From Alphaproteobacteria bacterium (lineage in GTDB: Bacteria > Pseudomonadota > Alphaproteobacteria > Rickettsiales > SXRF01): a stretch of DNA of 38,789 bases. Under the pieces are notes generated by a model, which saw only the letters and a program-made list of their open reading frames with translations, did not search any database and had not been told where the DNA came from. Shown in pieces: positions 7,673-15,751 of this stretch. Each line of letters opens with the position of its first letter. Within the stretch, counting starts at the first letter, position 1. The position numbers were made by a program, and so were the translations under genes. The DNA lies in the NCBI GenBank assembly GCA_013288305.1, contig JABDCD010000009.1, positions 1 to 38,789 of the forward strand, written 5' to 3'.

Positions 7673-7674
7673 CG

Positions 7675-8415
7675 ATGAGCGCCGCCGTCACCCTCGATAA
7701 TGTCACCATCAGCTATAACCGTCACCCGGCCGTGCATCACGTAAGCGGCACGTTCGAGGCCGGATCGCTGACGGCCGTCGCCGGTCCCAACGGGGCGGGT
7801 AAAAGCACATTGCTCAAAGGCATTGCCGGGATTTTATCGCCCGACGAGGGGCATATAAGCATCAAAGGCGCGACGCGCAAACGCATCGCCTACCTGCCGC
7901 AGGCCGCCGAATTGCAGCGCGATTTCCCGATGACGGTGCTGCACATGATCGTCACCGGCTATTGGCAGAAAACCGGCGGAACCGGCGCCATCACCGCGGC
8001 GATGAGGGAGCAAGCGTCGGAGGCGCTGGCCGCCGTCGGCTTGCGCGGATTCGAGAAACGCCCGCTGTCCGGCCTGTCGGCGGGGCAGTTCCAGCGCGCG
8101 CTGTTTGCGCGGCTGTTGCTGCAGGACGCGGCGCTGATGTTGCTCGATGAGCCGTTCGCCGCCATCGACGCCGACACCACGGCGCAGCTGATGGACATCA
8201 TCCTGCGCTGGCACCAGGAAAACCGCACCGTCATCTGCGTGCTGCACGATTTCGAACAGATAAAAAAATATTTTCCGCAATGCCTCCTGCTCGCGCGCGA
8301 ATGCATCGCCTGGGACAGCTCCGCTAAAGCATTGCAACCCGAACATCTGCTGGGTGCACGTTTCTTCCATGATAACTGGAACGCCGCTCCCAACCTGTGT
8401 GAGCGCGCCGTATGA
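7675..8415 (+). CDS. znuC: Zinc ABC transporter ATP-binding protein ZnuC
   Basis: A 246-residue cytoplasmic ATPase energising high-affinity zinc import. Walker A is GPNGAGKST, the Q-loop lies at YLPQAAE, the signature is LSAGQFQRALFARLLLQ, Walker B is LMLLDEPFAAID, and the H-loop is VICVLHD. The frame extends upstream to 7522 inside zur, but the ATG at 7675 (MSAAVTLDNV) matches where ABC ATPases normally begin and follows the microprotein stop by two bases. It overlaps znuB by four bases (ATGA). The zinc assignment rests on the adjacent zur, znuB and znuA. Confidence 0.93.
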   Translation: MSAAVTLDNVTISYNRHPAVHHVSGTFEAGSLTAVAGPNGAGKSTLLKGIAGILSPDEGHISIKGATRKRIAYLPQAAELQRDFPMTVLHMIVTGYWQKTGGTGAITAAMREQASEALAAVGLRGFEKRPLSGLSAGQFQRALFARLLLQDAALMLLDEPFAAIDADTTAQLMDIILRWHQENRTVICVLHDFEQIKKYFPQCLLLARECIAWDSSAKALQPEHLLGARFFHDNWNAAPNLCERAV

Positions 8416-9284
8416 TGTTATATGAATACGCCCTCCAGCCCTTCGTCGATTACGGCTTCATGCGCCGGGCGCTGGCGGCATGCGCGGCGCTGGCCGTCGG
8501 CGGCGCGCCGCTGGGAGTCTTCCTGGTATTGCGCCGCATGGCGCTGGCCGGCGACGCCATGTCGCACGCCATCCTGCCCGGCGTGTCGCTGGCCTTCCTG
8601 TGTTTCGGATTGTCGCTGGAGGCGATGACGCTGGGCGGCCTACTCGCAGGACTGGCGGTGGCCTTCGCCGCCGGAGCCGTCACCCGCCTCACGCCGCTGA
8701 AAGAAGACGCCAGCTTCACCGGTACCTATCTGCTGTCGCTGGCGGCCGGCGTGTTGATTATTTCCGTGCATGGCAGCAGCATCGATCTGATGCATGTGCT
8801 GTTCGGCAACGTGCTGGCAGTGGGCCGGGAATCGTTGCTGCTGGTCACGTCCATCGCCACCGTCTCGCTGCTAACGCTGGCCGCGATGTACCGCAGCCTC
8901 ATCGTCGAATGTTTCGATCCGGGATACCTGCGCGCCGCCGGGGGCAACGGCGCGGCGATGCACCAGCTGTTTCTCGGGCTGGTGGTGCTCAATCTCGTCG
9001 CGGCATTCCAGGCGCTGGGCACGCTGATGGCGCTGGGCATCATGGTCTTGCCCGCCATCGCCTCGCGCTTGTGGAGCCGCGACATCGACGGCGCCATCGC
9101 GCTTTCCATCTTCTTTGGCCTGTGCTCGGCCACGATCGGGTTGCTGTTGTCGTATCATTACGGCCTGCCCTCCGGCCCGGCCATCGTGCTGGTGGCGGGA
9201 TTGCTCTATGTCATCTCCGTCCTGTTCGGACGGCAGGGCGGCATCGCCGGGCGCTTTTTCCGCGAGCGGCATTATGCAGCTTAA
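8412..9284 (+). CDS. znuB: Zinc ABC transporter permease ZnuB
   Basis: A 290-residue inner-membrane permease of the ABC-3 family with about eight or nine hydrophobic segments. Family hallmarks are PLGVFLVLRRMALAGDAMSHAILPG near residues 33-58, with the conserved SHA..PG, and the later ALGTLMALGIMVLPAIASRLW, the coupling region that contacts the ATPase. It overlaps znuC by four bases, so translation is coupled. The gene ends 75 bases before the next start, and that gap holds a second Zur-box-like sequence, so the zinc locus is probably two transcription units. Confidence 0.94.
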   Translation: MMLYEYALQPFVDYGFMRRALAACAALAVGGAPLGVFLVLRRMALAGDAMSHAILPGVSLAFLCFGLSLEAMTLGGLLAGLAVAFAAGAVTRLTPLKEDASFTGTYLLSLAAGVLIISVHGSSIDLMHVLFGNVLAVGRESLLLVTSIATVSLLTLAAMYRSLIVECFDPGYLRAAGGNGAAMHQLFLGLVVLNLVAAFQALGTLMALGIMVLPAIASRLWSRDIDGAIALSIFFGLCSATIGLLLSYHYGLPSGPAIVLVAGLLYVISVLFGRQGGIAGRFFRERHYAA

Positions 9285-9313
9285 GCACCGTTTTCTCTTG
9301 CATCAGGAATAAT

Positions 9314-9342
9314 ATGTTATAACATTACATATGATATAACAT
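9314..9342. promoter_or_regulatory. Probable Zur box(es) upstream of the histidine-rich gene and znuA
   Basis: ATGTTATA-A-CATTACAT (9314-9330) has one arm identical to the 7025 box and a second arm matching at 6 of 8 bases; its core ATGTTATAACAT is a perfect 12-base palindrome. A further half site TATAACAT lies at 9335-9342. A TTGCAT at 9298-9303 may be part of a promoter. The site begins 45 bases before the ATG at 9359, an ordinary operator position. Confidence 0.65.
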
Positions 9343-9358
9343 AACTGCTACGGAAACC

Positions 9359-10195
9359 ATGACCGCCGAATCCGACAAAACCACCGAAGACCGCGCCGAG
9401 GACATCGCCTACACCATCAACCATGCACTCGCCTGCACGGCGACGGATGCGCTGGAGCCTTACGTCGATAACTGGTTTCAGAAAAAGCTCGGCTTTCGCT
9501 TTCCGCTCGGCTGCGGCCACGATCACGGCGAAGAGCATAAACACAAGCATGGTCCCGGTTGCGCCCATCCCCACCACGAAGGCAATCTGTGGCGCTGGTA
9601 CGCCGGCGAGCTGGTCGGCGATTTCGGAGCGGTGCCGCTCACCATTGCCGCGCAGCGTTATGCGCCGTCTTTCATGAACGGCCTGCGTCGGGTCATAGAG
9701 CCGGTACTGGGTCCCGTTTTCACCATCGGCGCACGATGGTCAGCGCAGTCGTGGGCAAAGCGGCAAGGGGTCGGCATGGATTCAAAAGAGTGCAGGGAAA
9801 AACAGCAACAGATTTACGCGCATGAAGTGAGCCACCTGCCGCAGGCGCTGCTGTGGACGGCATCGTCCATCACGCTCAACCTGTGCACGCAAAAGTGGTT
9901 GGGAAACAAAGCTCCTTTGTGGCAGATGGGCGCGGCCAAGGCCATGGGGGCGAGCCTGAACACGGCGCTGGTAGTGGGCGGGCGCGCCTTGGCCCCGCAA
10001 ACGGCGCGGTCATGGGACAAATTCACCAGCCGGAATATTTTTCTTCCGGCGACGAAAACCATCGGAAAAATTTTCGGCGTCGACAAAACAACCGTCGACC
10101 GCATGGGCAAAAAAGAAGATAATCTTAAAAATAATGGCTGGACGGAACGGATTAATCCTGTGAGCCGTCAGGCTGCACAGGATCAGGAAAGATGA
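9359..10195 (+). CDS. Histidine-rich protein of unknown function in the Zur/Znu locus
   Basis: A 278-residue protein that I do not recognise. Near residues 57-79 it has a dense metal-binding-like cluster (GCGHDHGEEHKHKHGPGC, then AHPHHEG) with about nine His and two Cys. A second candidate metal motif, HEVSH, lies near 159-163. Hydrophobic or amphipathic stretches (about 80-105, 165-185 and 195-220) suggest membrane association, but there is no classical signal peptide. It has its own probable Zur box and overlaps znuA by four bases (ATGA), so it is expected to be made with the zinc-binding protein under zinc shortage. The last ~13 codons (INPVSRQAAQDQ...) are written by a half copy of the dispersed hairpin element, so the C-terminus may be recently altered. 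A zinc-handling role is inferred from context and composition. Confidence 0.75.
   Translation: MTAESDKTTEDRAEDIAYTINHALACTATDALEPYVDNWFQKKLGFRFPLGCGHDHGEEHKHKHGPGCAHPHHEGNLWRWYAGELVGDFGAVPLTIAAQRYAPSFMNGLRRVIEPVLGPVFTIGARWSAQSWAKRQGVGMDSKECREKQQQIYAHEVSHLPQALLWTASSITLNLCTQKWLGNKAPLWQMGAAKAMGASLNTALVVGGRALAPQTARSWDKFTSRNIFLPATKTIGKIFGVDKTTVDRMGKKEDNLKNNGWTERINPVSRQAAQDQER
10155..10183. repeat. Dispersed hairpin element, copy 3 (first hairpin only)
   Basis: ATCCTGTG-AGCC-GTCA-GGCT-G-CACAGGAT matches hairpin 1 of the copies at 2548 and 7068 in outer arms and design. Here it is inside a coding region, encoding the last residues of the histidine-rich protein, and ends 8 bases before the znuA ATG. 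The second hairpin is absent. Confidence 0.75.
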
Positions 10196-11070
10196 TTATG
10201 TTCCGATTATTATTTGCCGTATTTTTATTATTCCCCGCCTCCGCCCATGCCGAAAAGCTCAAGTTGGTGGCGAGTTTCAGCATCCTGGGCGACATGGCGC
10301 AGCTGGTGGGCGGCGATGATGTCGATGTCAAAACGCTGGTCGGACCCGACGGCGACGCGCATGTCTACGAGCCGTCCCCCGCCGACGCCAAAACTATCGT
10401 CTCAGCCAATTTGGTCATCGTCAACGGGCTGGGTTTCGAGGGCTGGATGGAAAGGCTGATCGCTTCTTCCGGCTACGCCGGGCCGGTCGTCGTCGCCTCG
10501 CACGGCATCGAGCCGCTGGCATTTTCGGGCGAAGGATTGACGCAGGATCCGCACGCCTGGCAGAGTTTAGCCAACGGCAGAATCTATGTCGCCAACATCC
10601 GCGACGCGCTGATTGCAGCCGACGGCGAACATGCGGATAAATACCGCGCCAACGCCGCGCATTACCTGAAACAGATCGATGCGCTGGATAGATGGGTCAA
10701 AAACGAAATCGCCACCGTTCCTGCCGGAAAACGCAAGGTCATCACCTCGCACGACGCCTTCCAGTATTTTGCCAGACGCTATGGCGTGCAGTTCATCGCG
10801 CCGCTGGGCGTCAGCACGGAAAGCGAGGCCTCGGCCGCCGACATCGCCCGCCTCATCGACCAGATCCGCGCCGGCAAAGTCCGTGCCGTCTTCATGGAAA
10901 ACATCACCGATGCGCGGCTGATCCGCCAGCTTGAAAGCGACGGCGGCGCCTATGTCGGCGGCACGCTGTATTCGGACGCATTATCCTCTGCGGGCGGCCC
11001 CGCCGCCACCTACCTCGCCATGTTCAGGCATAACGTGATACAACTGGTGGAGGGGATGGAGTATAATTAG
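10192..11070 (+). CDS. znuA: Zinc ABC transporter periplasmic substrate-binding protein ZnuA
   Basis: A 292-residue cluster A-I (TroA/ZnuA) binding protein with a signal peptide ending SAHA (about residue 20). Candidate zinc ligands are the His in GDAHVYEPSP, the His in DPHAWQS, the His in TSHDAFQYFARRYG and the Asp in YSDALSS. It captures zinc in the periplasm and delivers it to ZnuBC. The His/Asp-rich flexible loop that many ZnuA proteins carry between the first two ligands is not present; the His-rich sequence is instead in the gene immediately upstream, whose stop overlaps this start. It converges on the diguanylate cyclase gene with a 10-base gap. Confidence 0.93.
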   Translation: MIMFRLLFAVFLLFPASAHAEKLKLVASFSILGDMAQLVGGDDVDVKTLVGPDGDAHVYEPSPADAKTIVSANLVIVNGLGFEGWMERLIASSGYAGPVVVASHGIEPLAFSGEGLTQDPHAWQSLANGRIYVANIRDALIAADGEHADKYRANAAHYLKQIDALDRWVKNEIATVPAGKRKVITSHDAFQYFARRYGVQFIAPLGVSTESEASAADIARLIDQIRAGKVRAVFMENITDARLIRQLESDGGAYVGGTLYSDALSSAGGPAATYLAMFRHNVIQLVEGMEYN

Positions 11071-11080
11071 GAGGAGGATT

Positions 11081-12145
11081 TTACTCCCCCGCTTCGCGCG
11101 TAACGCGATTCCTCCCGTGGCGCTTCGACTGGTACAGCGCATCGTCGGCGCGTTTGATCAATGTCGGCAGCGTATCGCTGTCGGGGCGGAAGCGGGCGAC
11201 GCCGGCCGAGATGGTGATGGTGCCGAAATGTTCGCCGGTGTCCTTGCGTTTTAATTCCTTGCCGGCGATGGCGGTGCGGATCATGTCGGCGACTTTCATG
11301 GCGCCTTCGATCGGCGTTTCCGGCAGCACGACGACGAATTCCTCGCCGCCGAAACGCGCCACCGTGTCGCGGCCTTTGAGCAGCTCGGTCAGCGTGCGCG
11401 CGACGGTTTTCAGCACCTCGTCGCCCAATAAATGCCCGAAGCGATCGTTGAACGTCTTGAAATGATCGATGTCGATCATGAGCAGGCAAAGGTCCTTGCC
11501 GCTGGCTTTGGCGGCCAGCATCTGCTCGTCAGTAAACTGCTCGAAGCTTTTGCGGTTGAACGCGCCGGTCAGGAAATCGCGCTGCGCCTCGGTCGTCACC
11601 TGCTGGAGATTTTTTTTGAGGCTGGTGATTTCCTGCGTCGACTCCTCCAGCTTGCGGGTGATTTTTTCGCCGCTCTGCTTCATGGTCGAGGTGACTTCGA
11701 TCAACTCCTTGAAGATTTTCTTGACGCTCTCATCCTGGAATTCCCGGTCGATGTGATTCATGTACTGGTCGATGCCTTTATTATAGCTTTGCGTCTCGCC
11801 GGAAAATTCATTGATGACGCGCAGCACCTCCATCAGCACCTTCTGCCCGCCCATCGCCGCCTCATCGAGCATTTTCTGCTGACGGTTGCCCAGCACGTAT
11901 TTATTATAAAGATAGGTGCAGGTTTCCGGCGTGAATTGCAGGGAATTACTGACGATATTGTCGACTTCGCGCGCCAGTTCCTTGTTTTTGCCGGCGGCAT
12001 AATGAAACCACACCGCGTAATTCTCCGGTGTGGCTACGATGCGGTAACGCTCAAGGAACGCCATCGCCTGCTTGGCGCAAGCGGCTTCGTTCTCAGGCGG
12101 CGGAAGAGACGGTGCAGGATTGGGCATACCCTCAGCATAGCGCAT
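11081..12145 (-). CDS. GGDEF-domain diguanylate cyclase
   Basis: A 354-residue protein predicted to make cyclic di-GMP from two GTP. The C-terminal GGDEF domain (about 185-350) has RDFLTGAFNRKSFEQ, LMIDIDHFKTFNDRFGHLLGDEVL and the active-site GGEEF near residue 266, so it should be catalytically competent. The product-inhibition RxxD motif is not intact (the position reads KGRD). The N-terminal ~120 residues contain the FLERYRIVATPENYAVWFHYAAG-type segment common to cytosolic proteobacterial cyclases, followed by a helical linker (EEITRKLEES region). No membrane segment is visible. An in-frame ATG at 12127 is an alternative start. It is separated from ubiD by a probable terminator. Confidence 0.9.
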   Translation of the reverse strand: MRYAEGMPNPAPSLPPPENEAACAKQAMAFLERYRIVATPENYAVWFHYAAGKNKELAREVDNIVSNSLQFTPETCTYLYNKYVLGNRQQKMLDEAAMGGQKVLMEVLRVINEFSGETQSYNKGIDQYMNHIDREFQDESVKKIFKELIEVTSTMKQSGEKITRKLEESTQEITSLKKNLQQVTTEAQRDFLTGAFNRKSFEQFTDEQMLAAKASGKDLCLLMIDIDHFKTFNDRFGHLLGDEVLKTVARTLTELLKGRDTVARFGGEEFVVVLPETPIEGAMKVADMIRTAIAGKELKRKDTGEHFGTITISAGVARFRPDSDTLPTLIKRADDALYQSKRHGRNRVTREAGE

Positions 12146-12155
12146 CCGGGTTAAT

Positions 12156-12180
12156 AAAAAATTTCGCCGCGGCGGTTTTT
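12156..12180 (-). terminator. Possible intrinsic terminator after ubiD
   Basis: Read on the minus strand, a GC-rich palindrome (CGCCGCGGCG) is followed by AAATTTTTT, and it is preceded by a run of A on that strand. It lies between the ubiD stop codon and the diguanylate cyclase start. The stem is short, so this is only plausible. Confidence 0.35.
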
Positions 12181-12183
12181 AGG

Positions 12184-13713
12184 TTACGGCAAACCCATTT
12201 TAGCCCACATCTGCGTCATCTTATCGATAATTTCCTGTTTCATAACGATTTTCTCTCCCCATGCCCGGCTGGTTTCCGGCGGCCATTTGTTGGTGGCGTC
12301 GAGACCGGTCTTACCGCCCAACCCCGCTTCCGGCGAAGCGAAATCGAGGTAATCGATGGGGGTATTTTCGATTAAGGTCAAATCGCGCACCGGGTCCATG
12401 CGCGTCGATACCGCCCAGATGACATCCTTCCAGTCGCGGATATTGATGTCGTCATCGACGACGATGACCCATTTGGTATAGACGAACTGGCGCAAAAACG
12501 ACCAGATGCCCATCATGATGCGCTTGGCGTGCCCGGGGTAGGCTTTTTTGATGGAGACGACGGCGACGCGGTACGAGCAGCCCTCTGGCGGCAGGTAAAA
12601 ATCGACGATCTCCGGGAATTGTTGTTGCAGAAGCGGAATGAAAATCTCGTTCAGCGCAACGCCCAGCACGGACGGCTCATCGGGCGGACGCCCCGTATAC
12701 GTCGTCAGGTAAATCGGGTTCTGCCGCATGGTGATGGCAGTGATGGTGAAAACGGGAAATTTTTCCACCGCGTTGTAATAGCCGGTATGGTCGCCGAACG
12801 GGCCTTCGTCGCCGTATTCATCCAAACTTACATAACCTTCGAGCACGATCTCGGCCTGTGCCGGAACTTTGAGCGGCACCGTCTTGCAATCCACCAGTTC
12901 CACTTTTGCGCCGCGCAGTAGCCCCGCGAACTGGTATTCCGACAGCGTATCGGGCAGCGGCGTCACTGCCGCCAGTATCGTCGCCGGATCGCAGCCGATG
13001 ACGGCAGCGGCGGGAAACGGCTCGCGCTTCTCTTTGACCCAGCGCGCATGATGCTGCGCCCCGCCGCGATGCTTGAGCCAGCGCATCAAAGTCTGATTGC
13101 GATTAAGAACCTGCATTCTATAGATGCCTAGGTTGTAGTTATCAGTTGGCAGTTGGCAGTTGGCAGTTGAAGAATCCTTACTGCCAACTGCAGACTGCAA
13201 ACCACCAAAGGCCGAAGGCCCCTTGGTAACCACCAGCGGCCAGGTAATCAGCGGCCCCGCGTCGCCCGGCCAGCAGGTTTGAATCGGCAGCATCCCCAGG
13301 TCGATGTCATCGCCGGTCAGCACAATCTCCTGGCACGGCGCCTTGCCCACGGTTTTCGGCTTCATCGCCATCGCAGTTTTCAGCAGCGGCAGCATCCCAA
13401 GCGCTTCCTTCCAGCCGCCCGGCGGTTCCGGTTGTTTTAAAAACGCCAGCGTTTCCCCGATTTCGCGCAATTGGTCCGGCTCGCGCCCCATGCCCCAGGC
13501 GACGCGCTCTGTGGTGCCGAAGAGGTTGATGAGGACGGGGATGTTCGAGGATGCGACATTTTCAAAAAGAACCGCCGGCCCCCCCTGCGCAATCAGCCTC
13601 GTGCCGATCTCCGTCATCTCCAGACAGGGCGATACCGGCTCGCGCACGCGCACCAGCCGCCCGGTTTTTTCGAGCTTCTCCATGAAATCGCGCAAAGATT
13701 GGTAGGCCGTCAT
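12184..13713 (-). CDS. ubiD: UbiD-family prenyl-FMN-dependent 4-hydroxy-3-polyprenylbenzoate decarboxylase
   Basis: A 509-residue decarboxylase of the ubiquinone pathway using prenylated FMN supplied by UbiX. Family segments include [93 protein letters not shown] (catalytic Glu region) and TRMDPVRD. Between TKGP and NLGIYRMQ, where relatives have only a few residues, this protein has about 25 extra ones (residues ~165-190). They are encoded by heptamer repeats and an inverted repeat at 13145-13200. The insertion keeps the frame, so the protein is probably still made. It is divergent from the pilus-type operon. Confidence 0.93.
   Translation of the reverse strand: MTAYQSLRDFMEKLEKTGRLVRVREPVSPCLEMTEIGTRLIAQGGPAVLFENVASSNIPVLINLFGTTERVAWGMGREPDQLREIGETLAFLKQPEPPGGWKEALGMLPLLKTAMAMKPKTVGKAPCQEIVLTGDDIDLGMLPIQTCWPGDAGPLITWPLVVTKGPSAFGGLQSAVGSKDSSTANCQLPTDNYNLGIYRMQVLNRNQTLMRWLKHRGGAQHHARWVKEKREPFPAAAVIGCDPATILAAVTPLPDTLSEYQFAGLLRGAKVELVDCKTVPLKVPAQAEIVLEGYVSLDEYGDEGPFGDHTGYYNAVEKFPVFTITAITMRQNPIYLTTYTGRPPDEPSVLGVALNEIFIPLLQQQFPEIVDFYLPPEGCSYRVAVVSIKKAYPGHAKRIMMGIWSFLRQFVYTKWVIVVDDDINIRDWKDVIWAVSTRMDPVRDLTLIENTPIDYLDFASPEAGLGGKTGLDATNKWPPETSRAWGEKIVMKQEIIDKMTQMWAKMGLP
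13145..13200. repeat. In-frame heptamer repeat and palindrome inserted in ubiD
   Basis: Three perfect units of GTTGGCA (13145-13165) and a partial fourth are followed after 15 bases by the inverse ACTGCCAACTGC (13180-13191) and a small TGCAGACTGCA palindrome. On the coding strand this gives the Gln/Ser/Ala/Asn/Cys-rich insertion in UbiD. Next to it (to about 13221) is GGCCGAAGGCC, another small palindrome. Confidence 0.75.
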
Positions 13714-13894
13714 AGATGCAAGCTTAGGAAGTTAAAACTCATTGTTCAATCAATTAAAACAAACGTAACATCTGCCATTCATTAAAAATTAATGACGTTC
13801 AACATGTTAACTGAATATCAATCTTTTTTGTCTATAAATAGGAAGATGCGTGACGTGTGCGCGTGAAACCTTTTGACCGTATTTTTTCATCCCT
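13714..13894. promoter_or_regulatory. Divergent promoter region with an AT-rich inverted repeat
   Basis: The 181 bases between ubiD and the pilB-like gene are clearly AT-rich compared with their neighbours. TCATTAA-AAA-TTAATGA at 13779-13795 is a perfect 7+3+7 inverted repeat that could be an operator. TATAAA near 13834 could be a -10 element for the plus-strand operon. No gene was seen in it. The promoter assignment is inferred from layout and base composition. Confidence 0.4.
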
Positions 13895-15742
13895 ATGCCA
13901 ATCAACCAGCTCAACCCTGTTCCGCCGGATAAAACGCCCGCTCCAAGCAGCATGGTGCCTGTGGAACCGGTCGGCGCGACCAACCTGCCTGCCGCCGATG
14001 CGGCGGCGTCGGCAATGGAAGCGACGGCTGGAGCTGGTGGAGCGGCCGCCAGCCCGGCGGGAAAAACCCTGCGCCTCGGCGACAAGCTGGTGCAGCTCGG
14101 CCTGATTTCGCCCGATCAGTTGCAGATCGTGTTGACCGAGCAGAAAAACACCAAGAAGATGATCGGCACCATCCTGGTGGAGATGGGATTCGTCACCGAA
14201 AGCGCGCTGGGCGAAGTGCTGGCCGAATCGTCGGGCACGCAGAAATTCGACCCCAAATCGACCATGCTCGATTCGACGGTCGTCCGCCGCATCCCCAAGG
14301 AAATCGCGGCGCGGCATAAAGTCATCCCGGTATCGTACGAAGACGGCGTCCTGCAGCTGGCCATGGCCGACGTCTATAACGTGCTCGCCATCGACCAGGT
14401 GCGCCGCCACGTGCCGAAAAACACCAAGATCGTCCCCATCTACTGCACCGATTCGGAAATCCTCGAGCTCATCGACCAGTATTACGATTACGAAATTTCG
14501 GTGGACGGCATCCTGCGCGAAATCGAAACCGGCATCCGCGACAACACCAAGCTCGACGGCCGCCAGGAAGGCTACGTCAACCCGACGGTGCGCCTGGTCA
14601 ATGCGCTGCTGGTCGACGCCATCAAAAGCGGCGCGTCGGACATCCATTTCGAGCCGGAAGGCTCCTTCCTGCGCCTGCGCTACCGCATCGACGGACAGAT
14701 GATGCAGGTGCGATCGTTCCACCGCGACTACTGGTCGGCGATGGTGGTGCGCATCAAGATCATGTCCGGCATGAACATCGCCGAAACGCGCAACCCGCAG
14801 GACGGCCGCATTTCCTACAACGTGCTCGGCCGCGAGGTCGATTTCCGCGTGGCGACGCAGCCGACGGTGCACGGCGAGAATATCGTCATGCGCCTGCTCG
14901 ACAAAACCAAATCGCTGGTGCCCCTGGAAAACCTCGGCTTCTCCGAACACAACATCGCCGTGCTCAAAAAACTGATCAAGCGCCCGGAAGGCATCATCAT
15001 CGTCACCGGCCCGACCGGCAGCGGCAAAACCACCACGCTGTACTCGATCCTGAACTACATCAACGACATCAACACCAACATCATGACGCTGGAAGACCCG
15101 GTCGAATACCAGCTGCCGCTGATCCGCCAGAGCAACGTGCGCGAAGGCACCGGGCTCGACTGGCTGTCGGGCATCAAATCGCTGATGCGCCAGGACCCTG
15201 ACATCATCTTCGTCGGCGAAGTGCGCGACGAGGACACGGCGCTGATGGCGGTGCGCGCCGCGCTGACCGGCCACCAGGTCTACACCACCCTGCATACCAA
15301 CGACGCGCTGGGCGCCATCCCGCGCCTGGGCGACATCGGCGTGCCGGCGCACCTGCTGGCCAATTCGCTGATCGGCTGCCTGGCGCAGCGCCTGGCGCGC
15401 AAACTGTGCCAGAATTGCAAAAAAGAGCACAAGGCCACTGAGGAAGAATGCAAGATCCTCGGGGTGAGCGCCGCCAAGTCCCCTACCATTTATGAACCGG
15501 GCGGCTGCGAGAAATGCAATGGCAAAGGCCACAAGGGGCGTACCGGCATCGTCGAGATACTGCGCGTCGACAAAGGCCTGGAGGAGATGATCGCCACCCA
15601 TGCCACGCGCCGCGCCATGCTGGAGTATGCGCTGAAGAACGATTTCGTTTCGATGCAGGAAGACGGCGTCAGGAAAGTGCTGGCCGGCGAAATCAGCCTG
15701 AGCGAACTCATCAACACCATCGACATCACCGACAGGCTGTAG
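13895..15742 (+). CDS. PilB/GspE-type assembly ATPase of a type IV pilus or type II secretion-like system
   Basis: A 615-residue hexameric ATPase that powers pilin or pseudopilin assembly from the cytoplasm. After a Pro/Ala-rich leader (1-60) comes a GspE N-terminal domain (about 65-200, LGDKLVQLGLISPDQLQIVLTE type). The ATPase core shows ASDIHFEPEGSFLRLRYRIDG, Walker A GPTGSGKTTT near 371-380, the Asp box, Walker B DPDIIFVGEVRDEDTA near 433-448, and a His box. Four cysteines (CQNC near 505 and CEKC near 538) form the zinc finger typical of PilB/GspE and absent from PilT. It is first of a five-gene platform cluster; pilC/gspF follows after 9 bases. No obvious ribosome binding site precedes the ATG, so the exact start is uncertain. 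Confidence 0.93.
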   Translation: MPINQLNPVPPDKTPAPSSMVPVEPVGATNLPAADAAASAMEATAGAGGAAASPAGKTLRLGDKLVQLGLISPDQLQIVLTEQKNTKKMIGTILVEMGFVTESALGEVLAESSGTQKFDPKSTMLDSTVVRRIPKEIAARHKVIPVSYEDGVLQLAMADVYNVLAIDQVRRHVPKNTKIVPIYCTDSEILELIDQYYDYEISVDGILREIETGIRDNTKLDGRQEGYVNPTVRLVNALLVDAIKSGASDIHFEPEGSFLRLRYRIDGQMMQVRSFHRDYWSAMVVRIKIMSGMNIAETRNPQDGRISYNVLGREVDFRVATQPTVHGENIVMRLLDKTKSLVPLENLGFSEHNIAVLKKLIKRPEGIIIVTGPTGSGKTTTLYSILNYINDINTNIMTLEDPVEYQLPLIRQSNVREGTGLDWLSGIKSLMRQDPDIIFVGEVRDEDTALMAVRAALTGHQVYTTLHTNDALGAIPRLGDIGVPAHLLANSLIGCLAQRLARKLCQNCKKEHKATEEECKILGVSAAKSPTIYEPGGCEKCNGKGHKGRTGIVEILRVDKGLEEMIATHATRRAMLEYALKNDFVSMQEDGVRKVLAGEISLSELINTIDITDRL

Positions 15743-15751
15743 GGAACAGGC

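Noticed and set aside
7522-7674. Upstream extension of znuC to 7522
   Set aside because: It would overlap the end of zur and adds 51 residues unlike any ABC ATPase N-terminus; the ATG at 7675 fits the family and the gene spacing.
9833-9847. HEVSH in the histidine-rich protein as proof of a metalloprotease
   Set aside because: No supporting downstream ligand motif or protease family pattern is visible; HExxH occurs by chance fairly often.
13741-13800. AT-rich stretch with inverted repeat as a replication origin
   Set aside because: No cluster of DnaA boxes and no origin-linked genes; a divergent promoter explains it better.
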